Of a DNA stretch of 6,055 nucleotides, positions 1 through 5,366 are shown piece by piece (within the stretch, counting starts at the first letter, position 1; each line of letters opens with the position of its first letter). Under the pieces are notes generated by a model. That model was not told where the DNA came from and did no database searches. It worked only from the letters and a program-made list of their open reading frames with translations. This DNA is from Deltaproteobacteria bacterium (lineage in GTDB: Bacteria; Desulfobacterota; DAOWOC01). The translations under genes were made by a program, and so were the position numbers. The stretch lies in assembly GCA_030642225.1 (NCBI GenBank), contig DAOWOC010000079.1, positions 1 to 6,055 of the forward strand. The letters run 5' to 3'.

Positions 1-63
1 GTAGCTTATGATTTGTTTAATTATAAAGAGAATTAACAGGATAAGCCGGTTATTACATTCTGT
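1..63. other. Leader region ahead of feoA1
   Basis: No complete gene is visible here. In the feoA1 frame the first 33 bases read VAYDLFNYKEN and stop at TAA 34-36. This could be the tail of an upstream gene or chance, and cannot be settled from 11 codons. A possible -10 (TATGAT) lies at 7-12, but its -35 would fall outside the window. There is no good Shine-Dalgarno sequence within 5-10 bases of the feoA1 ATG. Confidence 0.35.
34..52. promoter_or_regulatory. 19-bp interrupted dyad just upstream of feoA1
   Basis: TAACAGG (34-40) and CCGGTTA (46-52) form inverted arms, with 6 of 7 positions complementary, around a 5-base spacer. The 19-base span matches the usual size of DtxR-family or other dimeric-repressor operators. 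It ends 11 bases before the feoA1 start codon. It does not match the classical DtxR consensus, so the bound protein, if any, is unknown. It could equally be an RNA hairpin affecting initiation. Confidence 0.25.
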
Positions 64-285
64 ATGCCTCTTGCTATGGCCGGCGTTAAGGAAAAAGTGT
101 GCGTCTGTTCCATGGCCGGCGGCAGGAAGATACATCAGCGTCTAAGCAGCATGGGCTTGAATGTGGGATCAGAGATTGAGGTTATAAAAAGAGGAATCCC
201 AGGACCTTTTCTAATAAAATATGGTGATACACGTCTCGCTATTGGGGCAGGAATGGCTCACAAAATCATGGTTACGCCGATATGA
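64..285 (+). CDS. feoA: FeoA-family protein, first of two tandem copies
   Basis: This is a 73-residue stand-alone FeoA, the small cytoplasmic SH3-like beta-barrel that accompanies the FeoB Fe(II) transporter. Family features visible are the opening PLAMA (residues 2-6), the RLSSMGLNVGSEIEV segment (26-40) matching the RL..MG..PG..V core, and the closing strand ending in MVTPI. It carries a CVC pair at residues 13-15, which the second copy lacks. The start at 64 is chosen because PLxMA is the usual FeoA opening and no in-frame start exists between the stop at 34-36 and this ATG. ATG 76 is a possible alternative. The ribosome binding site is weak. An 84-base gap separates it from feoA2, so it is probably the first gene of the feo operon. 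Family assignment is secure; its division of labour with the second FeoA is unknown. Confidence 0.9.
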   Translation: MPLAMAGVKEKVCVCSMAGGRKIHQRLSSMGLNVGSEIEVIKRGIPGPFLIKYGDTRLAIGAGMAHKIMVTPI

Positions 286-369
286 CACAATATTACCACA
301 AGACAACAGATATCAAGAATAGAACATTTTTAAAAAAACATACATTTCTCATAATAGAAAGGGGAAAGG

Positions 370-594
370 ATGACACTGGATCAGATGAAACCAGGGGATG
401 AATGCCGTATTGTGAAAATAGATATACAGGGCATTACAGGACAGCGGATGCTTGATATGGGGTTTATACCCGGCACAGCAATCAATGTTATCCGTAATGC
501 GCCTTTAATGGATCCGATTGACATTAAGATTAAAGGATACATGGTGGCTTTGCGCCGTTCAGAGGCCAGGGCTGTCGAAGTAAACCCATCATGA
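370..594 (+). CDS. feoA: FeoA-family protein, second copy, coupled to feoB
   Basis: This 74-residue FeoA looks more canonical than the upstream copy: LDQMKPGDECRIV (3-15), RMLDMGFIPGTAINV (26-40), APLMDPIDIKIKGY (44-57) and ALRRSEARAVEV (60-71). These are the strands of the SH3-like fold expected to contact FeoB. A strong Shine-Dalgarno sequence (GAAAGGGG, 357-364) sits 5 bases before the ATG, which fixes the start. The stop codon overlaps the feoB start in an ATGA arrangement (591-594), so FeoA2 and FeoB are probably made by translational coupling. The two FeoA copies are clearly divergent in sequence, so this is not a recent duplication. Confidence 0.93.
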   Translation: MTLDQMKPGDECRIVKIDIQGITGQRMLDMGFIPGTAINVIRNAPLMDPIDIKIKGYMVALRRSEARAVEVNPS

Positions 595-3092
595 ACAAAT
601 CGTCAAATGAAATAGTTGTTGCCCTTACAGGCCAGCCCAACGCGGGGAAATCGACTATTTTCAATGCCCTTACAGGTGCCCGCCAACACGTGGCCAATTA
701 TCCGGGTATTACAGTAGAAAAAAAAACAGGAACCTACCGTTTTAACGGGCACAAAACAATCGTCATTGATCTGCCGGGCACATACAGCCTCACCTCTTAT
801 ACTCAGGAAGAACGCGTTGCAAGAAATTTTCTTCTCCATGACAAACCCTCTGCCATTATTGATGTTGTGGATGCCTCAAACCTGGAACGAAATCTTTATT
901 TAGCCTTTCAGTTAGCTGAAATGGGCATATCCATGGCAATTTCCCTGAACATGATGGATGTTGCACAGCAACGAGGCTTGACAATCAACACAAAGCAACT
1001 GAGCAATGAGCTAAGTGTGCCTGTGGTACCAACTGTTGGCAATAAAGGAACCGGAATAAAAGACCTGCGTGAAGTTATAGAACAAATTTCAAAGGATAAA
1101 AACGCTTCTCAGCCATCATTACACTTAAATTATGGTAAAACGCTTGAACCTGTACTTGCCCGGATAGAAAAACATCTTTCAGAAGATATGGTCATATCTA
1201 CGCATTATCCCATGCGATGGCTTGCCCTTAAACTTATGGAAAACGATGCCGAAGCCCAGAGGCTGGTACGTAAACATGCTAAAAATAAAGAAAATATCCT
1301 GGGCAATGTCACCAGGGAACGGGAATTGTTCCAAACTGAACAAAAACAGACAGCTGAGCAAGCCATTGCGATCAGACGTTATGAGATTGCCGGGGGAATT
1401 GTAGGACGCTGCGTCAAACGGGAAAAAGAAGAAGAGCAGACTCTTACAGACAGGATTGACCGGATTGTTTGCAACAGGGTTACAGGCCCCATTTTTCTCG
1501 CAGGGATTCTTTTTTTGCTTTACTACCTTACCATGAAGATTGGAGGCGAATATATTACTCCCTGGGCATGGAAATACTGGGCAATGCTCAGGGATGTTAT
1601 TGCTAACCTTCTTCCTGCAGAGGGACTTATCCGCTCTCTCCTTTTAAGCGGTATTGTTGACGGCGTTTTTGCCATAATGAATTATCTGCCCATCTTCCTT
1701 ATACTATTTTTATTGATAGCCATCCTTGAAGACAGTGGCTATATGGCCAGGATAGCCTTTATAATGGACCGCGCTTTAAGGGCATTTGGTTTGCACGGAC
1801 AATCCACCCTTCCGATGATCCTTGGCGGGGTTGTGATGGGCGGATGTGCAATACCTGGCGTTATGGCCACCCGTGCCATGAAGGACCAAAAGGCCAGGAT
1901 AACAACCATCATGATCATTCCATTGATGAACTGCATGGCCAAGGTACCTCTTTATATTCTTTTGGTCAGTATATTTTTTAAAAATCACCAGGCAATTATG
2001 CTGTGGTTCATGTCCTTGATTACCTTATGCATAGCTCTTATCGTAGCGAGTGTAATGAATCTCACAATACTTAAACGCGAGGAAAGCGAACCCTTTATTC
2101 TTGAAATGCCTCCCTATCATCTACCTACCATCACCGGCGTGGTTCGAAGAGCCATTGAACGAACCTGGCTTTTTGTAAAAAAAGTCATAACGATCATTAT
2201 TGCTGTGGCCATAGTCGTCTGGGTATTTATAACCTTTCCGGGCATTAGTAATGAAAAAATCGCATACTATGATGGCGAGGCAAATAAATTCACGGAAATG
2301 TTTATTGAAAAAACAGGTGAGGACAACCCCTATGCAAAACTACTCATCGGCTCCGGATTAAAAGAATTTGGACAATACTGGGACCGCTACAAGAAGCAAA
2401 GGATGAGCACAAAAAATAAAAATGCGCTAAAGGAAAAATTTAATAAGGAAAACCCTGAATTCTTTAAGATAGTAAACAGAGGAAAAGGGATAGATGGCAA
2501 AAAAGACAAACAGGCAAAAAAGATTTATGGGGCATATAAGAAATTAGATAAAAAATTAAAAAGACTCAGCATCATCCGGCGCAAAGAAGTGGTATACGTA
2601 AGTTTTGCCGGCCGTTTCGGACGTTTTATTGAACCGGTCACCAAGTTTGCAGGATTCGACTGGAAGACCAACATCGCCCTTGCCAGCTCTTTCGCGGCCA
2701 AGGAAAATCTGATCGCTACCCTGGGGACTATTTACAGCGTGGGAAATGTGACATCAGGAGAGACTCTTGCTAAATCAATGGAAGAGGATACATCAGAGAC
2801 ATGGACTCCCCTGCATGCCCTTGCCCTAATGTTGTTTGTGGCACTCTTTCCTCCCTGCATCGCGACATTAATCATGATCAGGGTCGAAACTAAAAGCACT
2901 AGATGGATGCTCTTTGCGACCATTTATCCAATTATACTTGGATTTATCATAGCTATAATCGTTTTCCAGGGTGGACAGATACTGGGTCTAACGGCAATAC
3001 AGGTTATGATCTTTTTATCAATATTCATATTCACGATTCTAACCGCTATTTATTTCATGGGAGGAAGACCTGCGGCTATGAAAATTGAGTGA
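591..3092 (+). CDS. feoB: Ferrous iron transport protein B (FeoB), variant with long lysine-rich insertion
   Basis: This 833-residue protein is the GTP-dependent Fe(II) permease of the inner membrane. The N-terminal G domain shows G1 GQPNAGKST (14-22), a G2 Thr in GITVE (T41), G3 DLPG (60-63), G4 NMMD (120-123) and a G5-like TVGNKGTGI (148-156). A helical region follows to about residue 300, including RYEIAGGIVGRCVKR, then the membrane core. About ten hydrophobic segments are visible, the first near 301-318 and the last near 805-828. Three cysteines match the conserved FeoB pore positions: C419 in GCAIPGVMATR, C448 in NCMAKVP and C756 in PPCIAT. The common GCNVP and SCxARLP motifs are changed to GCAIP and NCMAKVP, a variant I associate with anaerobic Desulfobacterota. 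Residues about 552-672 form a long charged loop. It is longer than E. coli FeoB (773 residues) by about 60. Its start overlaps the feoA2 stop and has no strong Shine-Dalgarno of its own. Confidence 0.97.
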   Translation: MNKSSNEIVVALTGQPNAGKSTIFNALTGARQHVANYPGITVEKKTGTYRFNGHKTIVIDLPGTYSLTSYTQEERVARNFLLHDKPSAIIDVVDASNLERNLYLAFQLAEMGISMAISLNMMDVAQQRGLTINTKQLSNELSVPVVPTVGNKGTGIKDLREVIEQISKDKNASQPSLHLNYGKTLEPVLARIEKHLSEDMVISTHYPMRWLALKLMENDAEAQRLVRKHAKNKENILGNVTRERELFQTEQKQTAEQAIAIRRYEIAGGIVGRCVKREKEEEQTLTDRIDRIVCNRVTGPIFLAGILFLLYYLTMKIGGEYITPWAWKYWAMLRDVIANLLPAEGLIRSLLLSGIVDGVFAIMNYLPIFLILFLLIAILEDSGYMARIAFIMDRALRAFGLHGQSTLPMILGGVVMGGCAIPGVMATRAMKDQKARITTIMIIPLMNCMAKVPLYILLVSIFFKNHQAIMLWFMSLITLCIALIVASVMNLTILKREESEPFILEMPPYHLPTITGVVRRAIERTWLFVKKVITIIIAVAIVVWVFITFPGISNEKIAYYDGEANKFTEMFIEKTGEDNPYAKLLIGSGLKEFGQYWDRYKKQRMSTKNKNALKEKFNKENPEFFKIVNRGKGIDGKKDKQAKKIYGAYKKLDKKLKRLSIIRRKEVVYVSFAGRFGRFIEPVTKFAGFDWKTNIALASSFAAKENLIATLGTIYSVGNVTSGETLAKSMEEDTSETWTPLHALALMLFVALFPPCIATLIMIRVETKSTRWMLFATIYPIILGFIIAIIVFQGGQILGLTAIQVMIFLSIFIFTILTAIYFMGGRPAAMKIE

Positions 3093-3156
3093 TCAATGGG
3101 TTGAATCATAGTAAACCATTTAACTACTTAATTATCCCAAAGGGAGACAAAAAATC

Positions 3157-3210
3157 ATGAAAAAAAATATACCGATTTTAAAGGTGCCAAGCTCAGAAAT
3201 TAAAGAATAA
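3157..3210 (+). CDS. Possible 17-residue small ORF between feoB and the DUF4198 gene
   Basis: An ATG at 3157 opens MKKNIPILKVPSSEIKE and stops at TAA 3208-3210. A good Shine-Dalgarno sequence (AAGGGAG, 3140-3146) precedes it by 10 bases, better than those of feoB or feoA1. No family is recognised. It could be a leader peptide, a translated micropeptide or the remnant 5' end of a decayed gene. Support comes only from the ribosome binding site and start context. Confidence 0.35.
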   Translation: MKKNIPILKVPSSEIKE

Positions 3211-3237
3211 AAATTCAGGGATTGACAAATTATTAAT

Positions 3238-3283
3238 GGATAAAAAATGAAAAAAATGGAGGATAAAAAATGAAAAAAATGGT
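3238..3283 (+). repeat. 23-base tandem duplication of the RBS/start region
   Basis: A 22-base unit at 3238-3259 is repeated exactly at 3261-3282, a period of 23. Each unit begins GGATAAAAAATG and ends AAAAAAATGG. The second copy contains the start codon of the DUF4198 gene (3270-3272). The junction of the two copies creates its GGAGG Shine-Dalgarno (3258-3262). The first copy holds an out-of-frame ATG at 3247 that encodes MKKMEDKK and stops at TGA 3271-3273, overlapping the DUF4198 ATG. The repeat is seen directly; the regulatory meaning is inference. Confidence 0.85.
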
Positions 3284-4094
3284 ATTATTAATCTCTTTAC
3301 TTCTTGCTTTTAGCCTAAGCGCCCCGGCTGATGCTCATTTCCAGATGATTTATAGTCCGGACAGTGTTCCAAAATCAAAAAAACTCACCCTTAAGCTTGT
3401 CTTTACCCATCCTTTTGAGGCTGGTCATACCATGGATATCGGAAAAGATCAAAATGGCCATATCCACTCGCCTATAGCCTTTGGTGAGATGCACAAGGGA
3501 AAGAAAAAGGACCTTCTCGACAAGATAAAACCCATTACCTTTACCAGTCTGACAAACAGCGGAAAGTCATATGAGGCCAAGGTAAAACTAAAGGGCATGG
3601 GCGATCATATTTTCTATTTTGTACCAGCACCCTACTATGAAGGCTCAGAAGATGTTTATATCCAGCATTGTACAAAAGTCATATTCAACGTAGCCGGCGC
3701 ACCCACGGACTGGGATGCTGCGGTAGGCGATCCCTTGCCGGTTGAGATTATTCCCCTGGATAAACCTTATGCGCTGTGGACAGGAAACGTCTTTCGGGGT
3801 GTTGTAACCTGCAAAGGCAAACCAGTGCCTGATGCTGAGGTTGAAGTTGAATATCTGAACCATGATGTCAAAGGAAATGCCTTTGTTACAAAGGCCAAGG
3901 TAAAAGCGCCCCATGATGCCATGATTACACAAACGATTAAGACTGACAAAAATGGCGTGTTTACATTCGGCATTCCCAAGTCAGGATGGTGGGGGTTTGC
4001 TGCCCTTGGCGCTGGCGGCGGGGATCTAACACACAATGGCAAGGAACTCTCCCAGGATGCTGTCATCTGGGTGCAGGCCATTGACATGAAATAG
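3270..4094 (+). CDS. Secreted DUF4198 (COG5266) protein, putative periplasmic metal-handling component
   Basis: This 274-residue protein has a signal peptide: KK charges, a hydrophobic core at about 5-18, and probable cleavage after ADA at residue 22. The mature protein would begin HFQMIYSP, so His23 becomes the N-terminal residue. Family-like segments follow: LVFTHPFEAGHTMD (43-56), the histidines H64, H66 and H75, DHIFYFVPAPYYEGSEDVYIQH around 112-133, LWTGNVFRGVV near 170, KPVPDAEVEVEY (184-195) and the closing SGWWGFAAL. The C-terminal half looks like an Ig/carboxypeptidase-regulatory-type beta sandwich. COG5266 has been labelled a periplasmic component of Co/Ni transport; here the feo neighbours point to iron or a general divalent metal role, which is inference. 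The GGAGG at 3258-3262, 7 bases ahead, fixes the start. It lies 177 bases downstream of feoB on the same strand. Confidence 0.85.
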   Translation: MKKMVLLISLLLAFSLSAPADAHFQMIYSPDSVPKSKKLTLKLVFTHPFEAGHTMDIGKDQNGHIHSPIAFGEMHKGKKKDLLDKIKPITFTSLTNSGKSYEAKVKLKGMGDHIFYFVPAPYYEGSEDVYIQHCTKVIFNVAGAPTDWDAAVGDPLPVEIIPLDKPYALWTGNVFRGVVTCKGKPVPDAEVEVEYLNHDVKGNAFVTKAKVKAPHDAMITQTIKTDKNGVFTFGIPKSGWWGFAALGAGGGDLTHNGKELSQDAVIWVQAIDMK

Positions 4095-4100
4095 TAAAGT

Positions 4101-4117
4101 TTTCCTTTGCAAGGAAA
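4101..4117 (+). terminator. Small hairpin right after the DUF4198 gene
   Basis: TTTCCTT (4101-4107) and AAGGAAA (4111-4117) form a 7-base stem with a 3-base loop, starting 6 bases after the stop codon. No T-tract follows, and the stem is AT-rich. It probably belongs with the much stronger hairpin immediately downstream as part of the transcript's 3' end. Confidence 0.35.
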
Positions 4118-4121
4118 CATG

Positions 4122-4157
4122 CTTGGCTCTCATCCGTGCATAAGGATGAGAGCCAAG
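4122..4157. terminator. Strong 14-bp hairpin, likely 3' end or attenuation point of the feo transcript
   Basis: CTTGGCTCTCATCC (4122-4135) pairs perfectly with GGATGAGAGCCAAG (4144-4157) around an 8-base loop. Such a long perfect stem just after a gene end is typical of a transcript 3' end or an RNA-stabilising structure. On the + strand it is followed by ATCTCTGAATAATAAAAAAT rather than a U-tract. Intrinsic termination would therefore be weak, and partial read-through into the small Cys-rich gene is plausible. Confidence 0.5.
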
Positions 4158-4177
4158 ATCTCTGAATAATAAAAAAT

Positions 4178-4192
4178 AACGCAAATAGCGTT
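4178..4192 (-). terminator. Weak minus-strand terminator-like hairpin
   Basis: AACGC (4178-4182) and GCGTT (4188-4192) form a 5-base stem with a 5-base loop. Read on the minus strand, it is followed by ATTTTTTATTATT, a T-rich tail suited to intrinsic termination of leftward transcripts. It would serve the regulator gene, but it lies about 195 bases past that stop codon. The leftward transcript would then run antisense across the whole small Cys-rich gene. The stem is short, so confidence is low. Confidence 0.25.
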
Positions 4193-4213
4193 TAAAAATA
4201 TAACGGTAAACCC

Positions 4214-4378
4214 ATGGAAACAATAATTATTCTTCTGATTCCCGGGGGGGCAATCCTGTATATCATAAGGCGAATATATAAATCTGTAAAAATAAAAAGC
4301 TGCCAGGAACTTAGTGGGGAATACATTTGCACGTGCAGTGGCTGTGGGAATAAAGCAATCTGTAGACACAAAGATTAA
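4214..4378 (+). CDS. FeoB-associated Cys-rich membrane peptide
   Basis: This 54-residue protein begins METIIILL. A single hydrophobic segment (about 4-18) is followed by RR (19-20) and basic residues, then a cysteine-rich tail: C30, C39, C41, C44, C50 and H52, including CTCSGC (39-44). This is the layout of the FeoB-associated Cys-rich membrane protein family (FeoB_associated), usually encoded just after feoB. Its role is not established; metal binding or electron transfer beside FeoB has been proposed for such peptides. By the positive-inside rule the Cys-rich tail would be cytoplasmic. Here it is separated from feoB by the DUF4198 gene and the tandem hairpins. No convincing Shine-Dalgarno precedes ATG 4214; TAA at 4193 bounds the frame upstream. 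Codons 10-13 contain a run of seven G. It converges on the regulator gene, with 8 bases between stop codons. Confidence 0.82.
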   Translation: METIIILLIPGGAILYIIRRIYKSVKIKSCQELSGEYICTCSGCGNKAICRHKD

Positions 4379-4386
4379 TAGCCAAT

Positions 4387-5145
4387 TTAAATTATTTGTA
4401 CCATAATCCTGGACGTCTCATCCCGGTTCAGGGAAAGATGATAGCCTCTAACCTTGATATCAACAGATCTGTTTTCAGGGGATATTGCCTCCACTTCAAT
4501 AATACTCCCTGGGGTTATATTAAGTTCTGAGAAGCGTTTACTGATGCCTTCTTTTCCTTTAACCTTAATCAGTTTTGCCCTTTGACCAATATAAAGCTTT
4601 TTAAGAACAACAAGGGGTTGAGGCTTATCTGTAAGCTTTTTTTGCCTTTTTTCCAGATCTTCAAGACACATGGTTATTGATGTTCCACAATTTGGGAAGG
4701 TTGTTCCCTGGTTGCAAAATTTCTGAAAACCCTTTATCCATTCATCTCCGCCACGCGGACAAATCTCAACAAATTCCACAAAACGGATCATGCGGTCTAA
4801 GATATTGTGTGAAACAACGTGTTCCATTTTACAGGCTGTTTCCTCAGCCTCGTCTTCATCAATAGCAAGAAGTTTAACAAAAAAATCCCGAAGAACTTCA
4901 TGACGTCTGACAATATCTTTGGCAAGCTTATTACCTTTTTCTGTCAGGGTAATAAGATCATAAGGCGCATAATTGATATAACCTTTTTCAGACAGGACGC
5001 GCAATGCCCCGGTCACTGAAGAATTATTAACATCAAGATGTTTTGCGATATCCTTAGCCCTTGCGGCCTGCTTGCTGGCAACTATATGAAATATTGCTTC
5101 AAGATAGTCTTCCATGCTGGCACTGAGGTTCTTTATTTTTGACAT
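4387..5145 (-). CDS. DtxR/MntR-family metal-dependent repressor with C-terminal FeoA domain
   Basis: This 252-residue cytoplasmic regulator probably senses Fe(II) or Mn(II). The N-terminal winged helix opens with SASMEDYLEAI (8-18), with a recognition-helix region around NNSSVTGALRVL (40-51) and wing YAPYDLITLT (59-68). The dimerisation and metal domain includes RRHEVLRDFF (80-89) and ACKMEHVVS (104-112). By alignment, the primary metal site would use D13, E16, H82, C105, E108 and H109. D13 and E16 match MntR Asp8 and Glu11; C105 matches DtxR Cys102 (MntR Glu99). The DtxR ancillary site looks incomplete, with R86 and E101 at two ligand positions. A linker follows with C129 (in CPRGG), C144, C153 and C160. 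The C-terminal FeoA/SH3-like domain covers about 178-252, including RFSELNITPGSIIEV (204-218) and VRGYHLSL (232-239). Start 5145 places a weak AGAG upstream. The likely target is the adjacent feo cluster and its own promoter. Confidence 0.92.
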   Translation of the reverse strand: MSKIKNLSASMEDYLEAIFHIVASKQAARAKDIAKHLDVNNSSVTGALRVLSEKGYINYAPYDLITLTEKGNKLAKDIVRRHEVLRDFFVKLLAIDEDEAEETACKMEHVVSHNILDRMIRFVEFVEICPRGGDEWIKGFQKFCNQGTTFPNCGTSITMCLEDLEKRQKKLTDKPQPLVVLKKLYIGQRAKLIKVKGKEGISKRFSELNITPGSIIEVEAISPENRSVDIKVRGYHLSLNRDETSRIMVQII

Positions 5146-5183
5146 TTTTTATTTCTCTATTTTTTTTTATCAATTAAATAAAA

Positions 5184-5202
5184 TTAGGTTAGATTACGCA
5201 AA
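5184..5202. promoter_or_regulatory. Candidate DtxR-type operator over the regulator promoter
   Basis: TTAGGTTAGATTACGCAAA has a left half identical to the classical DtxR half-site TTAGGTTAG. The right half matches the expected CTAACCTAA at only 5 of 9 positions. It lies 38 bases before the regulator start codon and covers the predicted -10 on that strand, which suits autorepression. The site is degenerate on one side, so this is a candidate only. Confidence 0.45.
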
Positions 5203-5219
5203 TTCGAAGAAACCGTCAA
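5191..5219 (-). promoter_or_regulatory. Predicted promoter of the DtxR-type regulator
   Basis: On the minus strand, TTGACG (complement of 5214-5219) and TAATCT (complement of 5191-5196) are 17 bases apart. The -35 is strong. The -10 matches the consensus at 3 of 6 positions, as might be expected of a regulated promoter. The candidate DtxR half-site overlaps the -10. Confidence 0.45.
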
Positions 5220-5245
5220 GCATTTTCATAGGATAAAAAAAAAGC

Positions 5246-5273
5246 TTGACATAAATTTTGTTCTCCATATATA
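5246..5273 (+). promoter_or_regulatory. Predicted sigma-70 promoter of the DUF2325-like gene
   Basis: A perfect -35 TTGACA (5246-5251) and TATATA (5268-5273) are 16 bases apart. TATAGT at 5270-5275, with an 18-base spacer, is an alternative -10. Transcription would start near 5280, giving a leader of about 87 bases. This is the best promoter in the window. Confidence 0.6.
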
Positions 5274-5274
5274 G

Positions 5275-5298
5275 TTTGGATTACCAAATTAATTTAGG
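5275..5298. promoter_or_regulatory. Overlapping dyads at the predicted start site of the DUF2325-like gene
   Basis: TTTGG (5275-5279) and CCAAA (5284-5288) are perfect inverted arms around ATTA. The right arm is shared with a second near-palindrome, CCAAATTAATTTAGG (5284-5298), whose centre AAATTAATTT is self-complementary. The dyads begin within three bases of the -10 and cover the predicted transcription start, an operator-like position. The cognate protein is unknown, though the adjacent DtxR-type regulator is the obvious candidate. Confidence 0.35.
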
Positions 5299-5366
5299 CA
5301 GTCTTAATTTTAATATTTCTACAACACATAATTACATTTTTAAAAATATAAATGAGGAGTGTTATT

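Noticed and set aside
3095..3120. Inverted repeat AATGGGTT/AAACCATT right after feoB as a terminator
   Set aside because: One mismatch, a 10-base loop and no T-tract follow. It is too weak to call, and feoB probably continues into the DUF4198 gene.
3222..3246. TTGACA at 3222-3227 as a -35 for the DUF4198 gene
   Set aside because: No acceptable -10 at 16-18 bases; the nearest candidate (TAAAAA) is only 13 bases away and sits in the tandem repeat.
3767..4120. 117-codon minus-strand reading frame opposite the DUF4198 gene
   Set aside because: It lies antisense to a well-supported gene, has no recognisable domain and no ribosome binding site, so it is a shadow frame.
4130..4369. 79-codon minus-strand reading frame opposite the small Cys-rich gene
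   Set aside because: The + strand 54-residue reading has a clear membrane segment and cysteine motif of a known Feo companion; the minus-strand reading has neither family features nor a good start.
5336..5347. Palindrome ATTTTTAAAAAT in the leader of the DUF2325-like gene
   Set aside because: It is pure A/T in an AT-rich leader, where such palindromes arise by chance.
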